Made by a program: the position numbers and the translations under genes. The notes beneath the pieces are model-generated. The model saw nothing but the letters and a program-made list of their open reading frames with translations, was not told the DNA's origin and did no database searches. This document shows positions 24,916 to 44,254 of a DNA stretch of 45,357 nucleotides, one piece after another. Source of the stretch: Lingula anatina (lineage: Eukaryota > Brachiopoda > Lingulata > Lingulida > Lingulidae); contig NW_019775656.1 of assembly GCF_001039355.2 (NCBI RefSeq), positions 9,055 through 54,411 on the forward strand. Reading direction: 5' to 3'. How positions within the stretch are numbered: position 1 is the stretch's first letter; every line of letters begins with the position of its first letter.

Positions 24916-25474
24916 CTTGAGAGTGTTTGATTACTTATAACCTAAAATTGATAGAAAACGACAACCCTTTTCAAAACAATCCAGTGAAATTGCAAACTGC
25001 GGTTGGAATAGAATTCAACTTGGCTGAACGAGTGCAGGAAACATAACGTTAATTAAACAAATTTGTGTAATAATTGCCTTAAAATTACATTTTTTTACCA
25101 AAAATGGAAGAGGTTGATAGAGCCCGTTAGTATATTCTAGAAATAAAAATGCATACCTGCAAAATATATTAATTATTCCACGTTCCTAGAGCTGTGTAAC
25201 ATGTACGATCAAAAATGGCGTACCAGTTGCTATGGATCTAATGCGCATGCTTAAAATGAAGTCAATTTCCGTTGAGCACCGAAAGCACAATAATACAAAG
25301 ATTGTTTTCGTTTTGAAATCTGTTAAAAGACTTAGCGTTTTTTTATTTGGAACATGATGTAAATATAATAACTTTGTTAACTTAACATCTAACAGTACAA
25401 TGCTGAATTATAACCTTTGAATAGCTTACCAAATTGTATCGAATTTACCTAGACCCCCAACTGTCAAATCCAAG
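24916..25474. promoter_or_regulatory. divergent promoter between DNAI2 and AP5Z1
   Basis: The start codons of the minus-strand DNAI2 and the plus-strand AP5Z1 are 559 bp apart, so this interval must contain both promoters. Clustered motifs seen: AAAAATGGCG at 25210-25219 (YY1-like), GTTGCTATGG at 25226-25235 (first half and core of an RFX X-box), and TGCGCATGC at 25242-25250 (NRF1-like). A likely 5-prime UTR intron of DNAI2 has its donor at 25155-25156 and acceptor at 24952-24953. This would put the DNAI2 start site close to the motif cluster. Motif function is inferred. Confidence 0.65.
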
Positions 25475-34458
<8,984 letters not shown>

Positions 34459-35098
34459 ACATTCAGATGAATTGGTTCAAGTGTTTTATCCAGAGGGACT
34501 ATGCAAATGTTTAATGACCATCCAGTGGAATTATGCAGAATGTCAACATCAAAGAAAGTAAAATATCATCATACCCAATTGGTTCTGAAACTTATTTTGA
34601 CAGACACGGCAAAAGGAAGTTGGACAAGTGTTGTAGAAAATACGAAAGTGGTTTAGCTGTTGAAAACCCCATGTGCAATATTCAGTCATTTTTACTATTT
34701 TATTGCATGAGAGCTTGCAGCATTTGTAGGATAAGCTGTTTAGTCAACATGGCTAATAACATTATTCAAGAAAGCACTTTGCAGGGCACTTCTTAATTTT
34801 GATTATTTTAATAGTAATGTATTTGAGACAGTATTATCAGGGATAAGATTTTTCCTACTATCAGTGGACTTCTGACTTTTGGGGAGCCAAAAACATCATT
34901 GGCTTTTTAACTATTTTTAAATAGTTAAAACCTCACTCCACTTTTTCACTAAATGGCAGTCTTATCATGTCTTGGACATTGAGTCAACTATTATGGTTCA
35001 AGTAATCATTTATTTGAATACATAATCTTCAGACACCAATGTTTACATGTTGCTGCGAGATGTGAAATCAACATTGAAACTTATTGTAAGACTTATAA
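34459..35098 (+). other. AP5Z1 3-prime UTR
   Basis: Sequence from the TGA to the first AATAAA. It contains an open frame of 87 codons (34533-34796) without recognisable features, which I do not consider a gene. It also contains a perfect 12-bp inverted repeat with a 2-nt loop at 34905-34930 (TTTTAACTATTT and its complement), which could form a stem in the RNA. Confidence 0.7.
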
Positions 35099-35104
35099 AA
35101 TAAA
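35099..35104 (+). terminator. AP5Z1 poly(A) signal
   Basis: The first AATAAA after the AP5Z1 stop, about 640 nt downstream. Another AATAAA is at 35217-35222 and could give a longer 3-prime UTR overlapping the GGA transcript. Confidence 0.65.
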
Positions 35105-35134
35105 ATATTTAATACATATACATACCCTCCCACA

Positions 35135-35140
35135 TTTATT
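35135..35140 (-). terminator. GGA poly(A) signal
   Basis: TTTATT on the plus strand, AATAAA on the minus strand, about 1.07 kb after the GGA stop codon. It faces the AP5Z1 signal at 35099-35104 from about 30 bp away. A further minus-strand AATAAA lies near 35010. Confidence 0.55.
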
Positions 35141-36214
35141 ATCCAATTGATCAAAGGCCCAGCCCATTTTTGTGTTCTGCATCTCACATAAATAACAGTG
35201 CAACCTTACCTTCTTGAATAAACTTACTACTCTATTATGGCATACTCAAATACAACCATTCTGTATCTTTAAGGCACACCCATTGCAAGTGATTTGAACA
35301 TATATACAGTTGTTTTAAACACCTGAAATTGCCATCTACAGTACAAAAAACATTCATTGCACTTATTAATCGTAATTTTTACCCCCTTCCTCCATGGTTA
35401 AAGCAACTTTTCTACACTCAAAAAGGAGGTTCTTTCCAGAAACACTGTCTCTATAAGCATCAATCCTGGTGTTGCTGAACCTAGGATTCACTCAGTTCCC
35501 CCAAGCACCTAGACGCGTTTCTATTCTGGTCCTACGTCAACACAATTAGGATGACCTTTTCAAGCATATTTCTCCATTGGTCAGCAAAACATGGTGTAAA
35601 TATACAGTTAACAGATCTTTAAACCCATTATTTCTTTGATAGTCTGTATATGAAAGTAAATATGTGTAAACAGATTATTAGACCTTGCATTTTGCTTCAT
35701 ATTTACAATGTCAGTGGTCATTTTGATACCTTGGTCACATTGGTACATATATTTGAGTGTGTGTACATGTTTGTATTCTTAAAGCTTCTAGAACTGACTA
35801 GCAATATGGCATGGCATCAGAATGCACACCAATCCAGAGTCCATTAACACACCTGTTAAAGAAAATTGTTGATTTTTTTTCTCTTATTAAACCAATATTG
35901 AAAATAGCGCATATTTCAATGCACTTATCAACTAAACCCATTATCACAATATGAAGGTCAATTTGATCATGAATGTTTGAAAAAAGGGCATAATAATATA
36001 GCAGAGTTACATAACAGCTCCATTTTTTCCTCTTTTGCTTAATAGGGGTATTGGTGGTTATTTTTGCAATCAACTGGTCTATGTAGATAAGGCTGTACCT
36101 TTCACTGATGTCATTGAAGTCAAAGTCAGTGAATGCAATTTTTAAAATTGCCCAAGGTCTTTCAGTGAAAAGCATATTTTTCTCTGTATGCTTTGGTATA
36201 GTGCTAAACTGGCA
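35141..36214 (-). other. GGA 3-prime UTR
   Basis: About 1.07 kb between the GGA stop codon and its first plausible poly(A) signal. A 125-codon open frame (35798-36175, minus strand) has no domain, no codon bias and no splice support, and is probably chance. Confidence 0.6.
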
Positions 36215-39200
36215 TCACAAGAGGCTTTCTTCAGGGAAATTAGAAATTTCCCCCACATCTGTCACAGGAGTGTCATTCATGGTAAAGGTCAGCTTGAATT
36301 TTACTCTTATCTTTTCCTGGAAGGAATTATGAAGTAGACACTTTATTAGATATATTCAATACAACCATCACTTATACCCTCAATAAAAAAGAACTAAGTG
36401 ATGAAGATAAAGCTGAAATGCTAATACTGTTTTTAGTATAGTTTTGAACATTTACCAATTTTAATAAGTGCCAGAATAATCAAATGTTAATGTGACACTA
36501 ATTTTCACAAAGAGAGCATATTAGAAGATTTCTTTGCAGAAATCTGATTCAGATTTCAAGGTTTTCTTTTTCAACTTTTGAAATAATTATTCTACTGGTT
36601 AACACTGCAAATACAACTTAGTGGATGCCACCTTAATGGGCAATCCACAATGAAGCTGCCGTTTACCTTGTGTGGATTGGCTAGCAGCATGACTTGAGTA
36701 ATAGCAGAGGGAGGCAATATAGGATTGAAAGCTGGTAAATCTGTTGCTGAGGGAGGCTGCAGTTTCACCTTCATAGTCTGGAAATAAGATAAATGCAATG
36801 AGTATTTTATTCTTTCGTTTGTCAATATTCTGCATGGCAAGGAATATTAATTTAAAAACAGCATATCATTTGATACAAATAACAATAAATACAATGTTGA
36901 TAATTTAAAGAAATTTCATTAAAAATTTAATAATTATTATTAAGAGAGAAAAGATCAAAAACTTTTGTCAACATTTAATAAAAATATTATTCACAAACAA
37001 AACAGTTGAATTGTACTATTACAAATATTTAAATTCACTAAATGTAAAGGATAATGTTCACTCAATGTTTTTCTTACTTTAGGTACCGCAGCCTGAAAAC
37101 TTAATGCCTTTACAGCACTTGTGTTGGTACTCATGACGGACACCACCATTACCATCACATCAGCCCTGGGCCGATCCTTCCCAAAGTGAATTATTATTTT
37201 CAGTCCATTTTTATCATATGCGTTTAAAGGGGATGTTGATCCTATAGAGAGAGAGAGAGAGAGAAAAAAAGAAGGCTGTGAGTTAAATTCTATATGACAC
37301 ATAACTTTTGCACTCAAGCATGGAAAGCAAGTTAAAAATACACAGCTATGAGTTTATATGTGTATAATGGGTTACTACAGCCCTTATGAATGATTGACAC
37401 TTGACTCAAGAATTTCACTAGCATCCTAACTCAAACAAGGACTAACAGAAAAGTGACATCTTGCCTGTGTTCTGAGAGACATGATAAAACATAAGATTGC
37501 ATAAGATCAAGCTGATTTTCCAACTTGACCTGTGTTTTATGAATACTCATCAGTTCCATAACTTATCTCTGAAAGTGCATGACCATGACAACGGCAACAG
37601 TGACAATGACAAACGCAGGTGATGGCTGAACATACAGACACAATGTGTTCGTACATAAAAACCTACCTGGTTGTATAGACTCTAAAGGTACAAACACATC
37701 TGTCAAGGGTTGAACTGATGTATCCGTCCTTTTTGCTGGACTTGCCTGTCCTCCTGGTGAGGAAGGAGAGACCAGGGGTGCACCTGCACCGGACTTTTGC
37801 ATCTGGTTTAAGGGAACTTTGACCGGTTGGCTGAAATGATGTAGCAACAGTGAGACAGAGTGAAGCAGAGTGAAGGCCAGAGAACCTTTTGTCTGGTCAT
37901 CCCTCTTCAATATGTTTTAATGTATGTTTTCTGCTGTACATGACTTCATCACAATCTCTGTATGCATAAAAAATGGCAATATAAAATTGGAGTATTTCAT
38001 AATTTTTGATAAGTACTTTCACAAGTGTCATCATTTAATCGATTTGTAAAAATTAAGATCACAAAATATAGGGTCATCAACCCCAAAAACCAAGCTGAAG
38101 GACTACAACATACATTTTTTTTTTTTGCTGAAATCAACCTACCTAGGAGGTGGAATAAAAGTTTTAACATTGGTATCAGCTTTGTGCTTTTGAAGAACAG
38201 TTTTTCCCAGCTCATCCAAATCTGCCATTGCTTTCTGTTGAGAAAGTTGTGGAGCAGCATTTTCTGTATGTGCGGTAGGAGCAACAGAAGAAGCCATGAT
38301 GGGGGCCCCAGCTGTCTGGATAGGGTATGGCCTGTTCATGTTGGCTGAGGGTATACTACCTGTAGTGATGAATAGCAGGCCCCGGTTTCACAATAAAACT
38401 TAAGTCAGGTTCCTTGGCTAAGAACTTAATTACTAAGGTTACATGGTCACAAGAGCACATCTTACCCTATTAGGAGCAGAGTAACAGCACTCCTAGCCAA
38501 CTAAGTCAGGGAACTTAATTTTTTTTTTTTTTTTTTGAAACTGGGGCCAGGAGTTATTCCAACCTACATTACATATTTTCCTATCTAGCCAAAGTGTTGT
38601 TTGATATAAATAACAAAGTGACTGATTCTTAGTAAAACAAAATGGATACTGCATATGGACGACTTATGAATTTAAAAAAACTGAAATAATACAATAATAA
38701 TAATTATTATTAAATTTATTTGTAGTATAAAATCATTTAAAACGATCAGTAAACTTTACAGGGTTAAAGCGAACAGAATAAGATGAATAGAATCAGTACA
38801 AAATAAATGGCTAAAATATTAAGATAGTAAAATATGTAGTACATTGTAAAGATACAAAGCCAGTCAAATCAGTTATAAAACTTTTTTAAAACAAAAAACT
38901 TTAGTTCTTTTCAAAAATTGTTCTTGGACTCTACAGTTTTTAAGTACATTGGGGGAATGTTTCATTCATTAGGGTCATAGACCTGAAACCAACTTTACCT
39001 TGCATGAAACCTGAACTGGCATTTCCCTGTTGCTGCATCCTTGGGGGAGGAATCATCTGTGGTTGTTGATTGAAGTTTGCAAACGCTGATGAAGGATTGG
39101 TTGAAAAAGCTGTTGTCTGAAAAATAAATGTATGTAAATACAGGCATATGAAGTTGTCATGTTTACCCTATTCTTGCACTCATTATTCTGATCTAATTTA

Positions 39201-42200
39201 TTTCATCAAATAAGCTTATCATATATATATCATGAAGATAATCACATAAGGAACAATTCATATTGAAGCTACAACATATGATATGAATGTAATAAGTAAT
39301 GACAGTATGATCAAGTAATTTAGCATAAGGACTGATATTAGGAATTTTCAATTTGTACAAGAATACAAATTCTGTTATATAGAGTTAAGCGTGCACATAC
39401 ACTGCCTGTAACTAATGAAGGTTTGAAGAAGTCTCCAAACTGATTTAAATCTCCACTGGAACTAATACCAAGGTCTTGGGAACCAGCACCTGAGGCTTGG
39501 GTAGCACTGTTTGAACTAGCACTTATACCTGTAAAAAAATTTATTTCACAATCATCAATGTTTGTAAACATCAATGACCTATGGGCACAAGCCAGAGCAC
39601 ACATAACACTGTATATCAAACAAAAAGTTTCCCCAATTCAACATATTACACTTATGACATGGACTAGCTTTGATCCTACTTAAAAATTCAGCTTCAAGCA
39701 CAGTTATTTACATGAACTAATCCAATAACTGTGGATGCATCTTCCTGTTGGTGGCAATATTATTAAACAGATGCACTACACATTACACTTGTTTATATTT
39801 ATAAGAAATTGACAATAACATTTAATTATTTGATTGATCTACCAGCTTATCAAATCAATTCATTCTGCAGACATGAGCCTAGGGTCTTAAAAAAACCTCT
39901 GAACATTTATCATGGGACCCAACACCTAAGCGGCTGGGGGTCCGGGGGCTGCCTTAGAATTGAACTGAAAAATGCGGAATTCGGTGTTTCTGCAGAAAAA
40001 GCTCATGTCTGATTCTGGTAAGATACACAGGTTGGTTTACCTAAGGAAGCTAAATCTTCATCTAAAGTTGAGGCTCCAGAGGCAGGTGCTGAAGCAGGCA
40101 GTGCAGAGGAACTGGTGTCTCCCAGCATAGGGGTGTCAAAGTTCAGATCCAATAGATCAGAGCTGTTACCTAGATTAACATAACAGCATTAAACATGAAC
40201 ATTATTTGGCCAGAAATCTCTGGTCAGAAAAAGAAAATTAATGAAAAAAAGGAGACCAATTTACCATAACAGATTTTCTAAAAAATTGGGTGCAAATGTC
40301 TAAAATCTTGTAATGTTGCAAACGAAAGTCTCACATATTAGCTATTATTTTTGTATTTAAATGCTTGATTACTTTATTAGATGACAAAACTTAGTAAAAG
40401 TTAAAATTTTTTACCTCTCCTTCCTTTTGCGACAAGAAGTATATATCCAGCAGCATTACAAATGAATTGCACAAATATATTTTAAAATTATAATACTAAA
40501 ATAAACTAAGTATACTCAAAGATGGTAGTAGATAACACAAAATAACCAAGAAAACATTCATTTCAAACAGTGAAAAGTAGATCATCCAACACTCAAACAT
40601 GACTAATGGTTATTACGCCCAGCGACTGTGCTATAAACAGTTTTACCTTTATCTCCTGCTGCAGCCACCCCATTTTCCTGGGTCGTTCCATCTACCAATC
40701 TACGATACTGGCCCATTACACGACCAACTTCATCATTAGCTTTTAAAATCGCACCTGGAATTAGACAACTCTAGTGAATAAGTAGAAGAACTTACACCAA
40801 AGCTTGAATAATTTTCCACTAACTAGTTTACTGAAAAAAGTAGCATTTGACACTTTTTGCAATTTTTACATCACATCCCTACAATACAATCTGCTAAATA
40901 TACAATAACTGACATTTATTAATGATGTTACTACAACAGTAAGAGAGATGACAAAGTGCCTTCAAGAGCTTACTTAGTCAGTCTTAATCTGCTGTTCAAA
41001 ATAGTTAATCTATGACTTACTGATGCCTTCATCGTCTTTTTCATCTGCATCACTTGCAAGACGGAAAAGATTTGGCCGATGTTTGTCGAGTGTTTCATAC
41101 AATTGCTGAAATAAGTAGTAGTTATGCAATATATTCTATAGAACAAAGCAAAATCAAACACACCTTTGTCTTATTACCAATCTTATTCTTACTCAAATTC
41201 AGTCATTTGTAATTAGGTATTCAGGAATAGCACTAAAATATTTGTCAGAGTCAGATGGACATAAGAACAGAATATTTAAAAAAAGGAAGTAATCCCTTAT
41301 CAAAACAATGATGAATTAACAAAATCTTTCTTTTTTTTTTTCATTTCTGTATTGTTTTATTTTGCTTTTATTACAGATAATTATTTGTTTTACCTTCATT
41401 ATTTCTATATCTGATGCAGTTCCCTCTCCTGGTTTATAATGTGATAACATATCTCCCAGGAGTTTTACATTATTGTTTACAGTTTCTAATTCTGTATGTC
41501 TCCTAGCCTTCTTTTCTGTTTTTTCCGCATCCTGTAAAAATTGATAAATGAATAAACGAAAAATCACCAAAAATGAAATATCATCTCAACTTACACCTCA
41601 TTCTCATCTTCTCAATTTTTCAGCACAAACAAAATGCACAATCATTTAAAGATGTACTATGATTAAATTACATAAATATGATCTGGCATACAATAGATAT
41701 TTGCAGTGTTCCATTTCTTTCAAAAACCTCACCTGTTTTACCATGTTTTTTATGAGTCTGTTAGCAGCCTGGAGATCCTCGGGATGTTTACTTGACAGCA
41801 GCCTAGATAACAGCTAAACACAAACCAATGTCATTTTTGTTATTTGGCTTGACGAGAACAAAGGGTTTATAGAATCCAGGTGCACAACTCAGGGACAAGA
41901 CAACCTGGTAACTATGTGACATTTTATAAGAATTAACAATACAAAAAGCTAATAAAAAGTTCCCACTATTTATCCGTAAGTCTTCAAAATTGCTTTAGTT
42001 AAAAAATCGGAATGTAATAAATAATAATAATTTTGTCCTATCATGTGGTTCAAATGGACAGCTGATGATAGACCCTTATTTTTTGCATGGAATAGAAAAA
42101 GGAAATAAAAATTAAGCTTAAAAAATGCCACAGAAATCTTACCTTAGACTTTTCCTCATCATCAAATATGCTATTATGTGGTCTTGGTGGTGGAACAGGA

Positions 42201-44254
42201 ATATCCTAAATTGAATAAAATCACTACTGAAATACATGTCATAAATGGTTTTCCATTTTCAAGTTGATTGCCAAATGTATATCAACAATGTCACTTTTAT
42301 TTTCATGTATACCAATGTGTTAAGTATTTTTAACATTGCATAAATATGAATGATATATAAAAATTAAAGAAAAATAAAACCTCATGCAATAATACCCATT
42401 TCACAACAAAAAAGTACAAATCACATTTTTTCATCTACATTAAATAGACATTTCATGTATCACAGCCAATGTATTTGTCAAAGAGACAAATGCATCAAGA
42501 TAAACAAAGTAAGTCATATATGTTAATTTATGCCAATGCTCTAAATCTCAAGTCACATAAAATAAAAATATTGAGCTCTAATCACAATTGTGTGAATGGC
42601 CTACAGTCAAGAGAAAGGCAAAAGAAACCAATTTTGGTGAGTAATGAAATCACAGACAAAAATTCAAAAGTAGTTGATATACAAAATAACATAAAACATC
42701 TTAAATAGGCATTAATCTTGTAAATAACAATTTAAAAAAAAAGGGATAAAAAAGCTTTGTAATATTAGCAACTGTAGCAACATGTATTAAACTTTGATCT
42801 AATTGATTTTCATCAGTACAAACCAGTGCTTTTTCCATCAATTACATACAGTAAATACTATTGAACTGCATTCATCATTCTTGAAATCAAAATTTTTCAA
42901 ACATACCTCCTTGTCAATATATACAGGATCTTCTTTCACAATCCCCTGTCTTTTTAACATCTCGTATGCTTCTGATATTTTTGCTTCATGTCGCAGTCCA
43001 ACTGTCCAGCTGTATATTAATTCAATACATTTTGTTTTGACTTTATCCGTCGTCTTTGTACCTAAATACTGCATAAAAAGAAAACATTTCTTAACACTGC
43101 ATACTTTTAGATTCAGCATACAGCCATGCCAATAAATAAATTATAAATAGATGGTCCTACAAGGGCACAAATGAGTAATTAACTGCTACATTTAAATCTT
43201 ATTTTTAAAGGAGGCAAAGCCAAATTTATAAGAGAACTTTTATTTTTCTGACATGATATAAAAAGATTCAAATTTAATGCTCACCTTTGGAGAAACAACT
43301 TTAATCAATTCATTCAAAAATCTGAACTTCCCAATTTCTTGGTGAAACCTCTTGCCACAATTTTTTACACATGCTTCTAAAACCTGAAATGTTGAGCAAA
43401 TACAAGACACTTTTTAATGTAACAAAAATTGCAATATTCATTACTTTAGATGTTGACATATAAAAAATTAACCACTGCCTGAGCTCATACCAAACGAAAT
43501 AAAAGAATATTGCCAAAATCACAGGAGATAAAATAATGAAATCTAACAGTGGCCTTTTGATGTACAAGTGTTAGTGGCCTGAGGGGCTGGGCATATGACA
43601 GGTCAGTTGGCTAGGTATCTCCTTAGGTTCATGACCCATATATGAAATATAGGACACTAGAACTGAGATTTAATCTCTTCCATATCTGGAACCAGGCCCT
43701 CAAGCATATACCTAGCCTTCTGACCTGTCACTTGGTCAGCCCATCAGGCCATTGGCACTCATTTCCCTGTTGGAGCCCAGTGGTGCCTGGCACAATGTTG
43801 GATCATTGCTGCATTACAACATTAGTCCAGTATTCCTTTTTTTCTCTTCTGTAACATGACCCACTAGATGGATCAAAACATTTGCTCTGGCAAAAGCTGG
43901 AAACCTTTCTACTTGGAAAAGAAACTATACATTAATGAGTTTCCTCTCCATTAAATTATAACTAAATTTGATGAGGAAAATGTCAGCAAAGTGAACTTTG
44001 TGCAAACATAGAAACTATATAATACTCTACCAGGTAAGAGTAACATAGCTACATGAAAGCAATGTTTTTCATGGAAAAATGTCAGTAACTTACTGTCAGA
44101 GCATAGAGAGCTTCTCTTTCTTGTGGAGACTGTATTTTATGTGCCAACAGCCTCACAGCGGTCATGGGACCATCTAGTTCCTGGTTCACCTGGTCACAGA
44201 ACCCATTCATAAAGTCTACTTCAACCTCCCTGTTTAGAGGACTGGTAGCCTTGT
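36215..44254 (-). CDS. GGA-family ADP-ribosylation factor-binding protein, 5-prime partial
   Basis: GGAs are monomeric clathrin adaptors that carry DxxLL cargo (such as mannose-6-phosphate receptors) from the trans-Golgi to endosomes (family knowledge). Minus-strand exons, high to low: 44094-44254, 43285-43383, 42907-43068, 42143-42205, 41733-41813, 41394-41531, 41021-41105, 40647-40754, 40041-40169, 39401-39528, 38999-39116, 38143-38359, 37667-37830, 37078-37241, 36667-36777, 36215-36316. They join in phase to about 676 residues. Residues 1-141 are VHS (KATSPLNREV, LLAHKIQSPQE, SWTVGLRHEAKISEAY). Residues 163-299 are GAT (VNNNVKLLGDML, LFRLASDADE). The hinge is 300-540, with a clathrin-box-like LLDLN and acidic LDEDLASL. 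The gamma-ear is about 540-676 (VPLESIQP, MKVKLQPPSATDLPAFNPI, ANPHK). The first exon, about 15-25 codons ending in phase 1, is not visible and is probably beyond the window. Single-copy status, or GGA1 versus GGA3 orthology, cannot be judged, so no symbol is given. Confidence 0.96.
37244..37262. repeat. (GA)n microsatellite serving as a polypyrimidine tract
   Basis: GA repeats on the plus strand read as (TC)n on the GGA sense strand, directly before the TATAG acceptor of exon 37078-37241. Confidence 0.9.
38379..38547. mobile_element. MITE with GCCCCGGTTTCA ends in GGA intron
   Basis: About 169 bp. The left end is GCCCCGGTTTCA. The right end, in reverse complement, is GCCCCAGTTTCA. Internal words ACTTAAGTCAGG and CTTGGCT pair with CTGACTTAGT and AGCCAACT near the other end. 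It is flanked by CAG at 38376-38378 and 38548-38550, a possible 3-bp duplication. The element ends 18 bp upstream of the acceptor of GGA exon 38143-38359. It includes a T16-18 run near its right end. Confidence 0.8.
39868..40011. mobile_element. possible small TIR element in GGA intron
   Basis: Perfect 11-bp inverted ends CAGACATGAGC and GCTCATGTCTG enclose 144 bp that are more GC-rich than the intron (GGGGGTCCGGGGGCTGCC inside). It lies 29 bp from exon 40041-40169. Only the ends and the composition shift support the call. Confidence 0.5.
43566..43760. mobile_element. MITE with long inverted termini in GGA intron
   Basis: The left arm has AGTG, TGGCCTGAG, GGGCTG, GACAGGTCAG and GGCTAGGTAT in order. 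The right arm in reverse complement has AGTG, TGGCCTGAT, GGGCTG, GACAGGTCAG and GGCTAGGTAT at the same spacing, so the inverted arms are about 50 bp of a 195-bp element. No target duplication was recognised, and it has no coding frame. Confidence 0.78.

Noticed and set aside
34533-34796. 87-codon plus-strand open frame after the AP5Z1 stop
   Set aside because: It lies in the 3-prime UTR and shows no family motif, so it is likely chance.
35798-36175. 125-codon minus-strand open frame in the GGA 3-prime UTR
   Set aside because: No recognisable domain, odd composition and no splice or start context. Its position after the GGA stop fits a chance frame.
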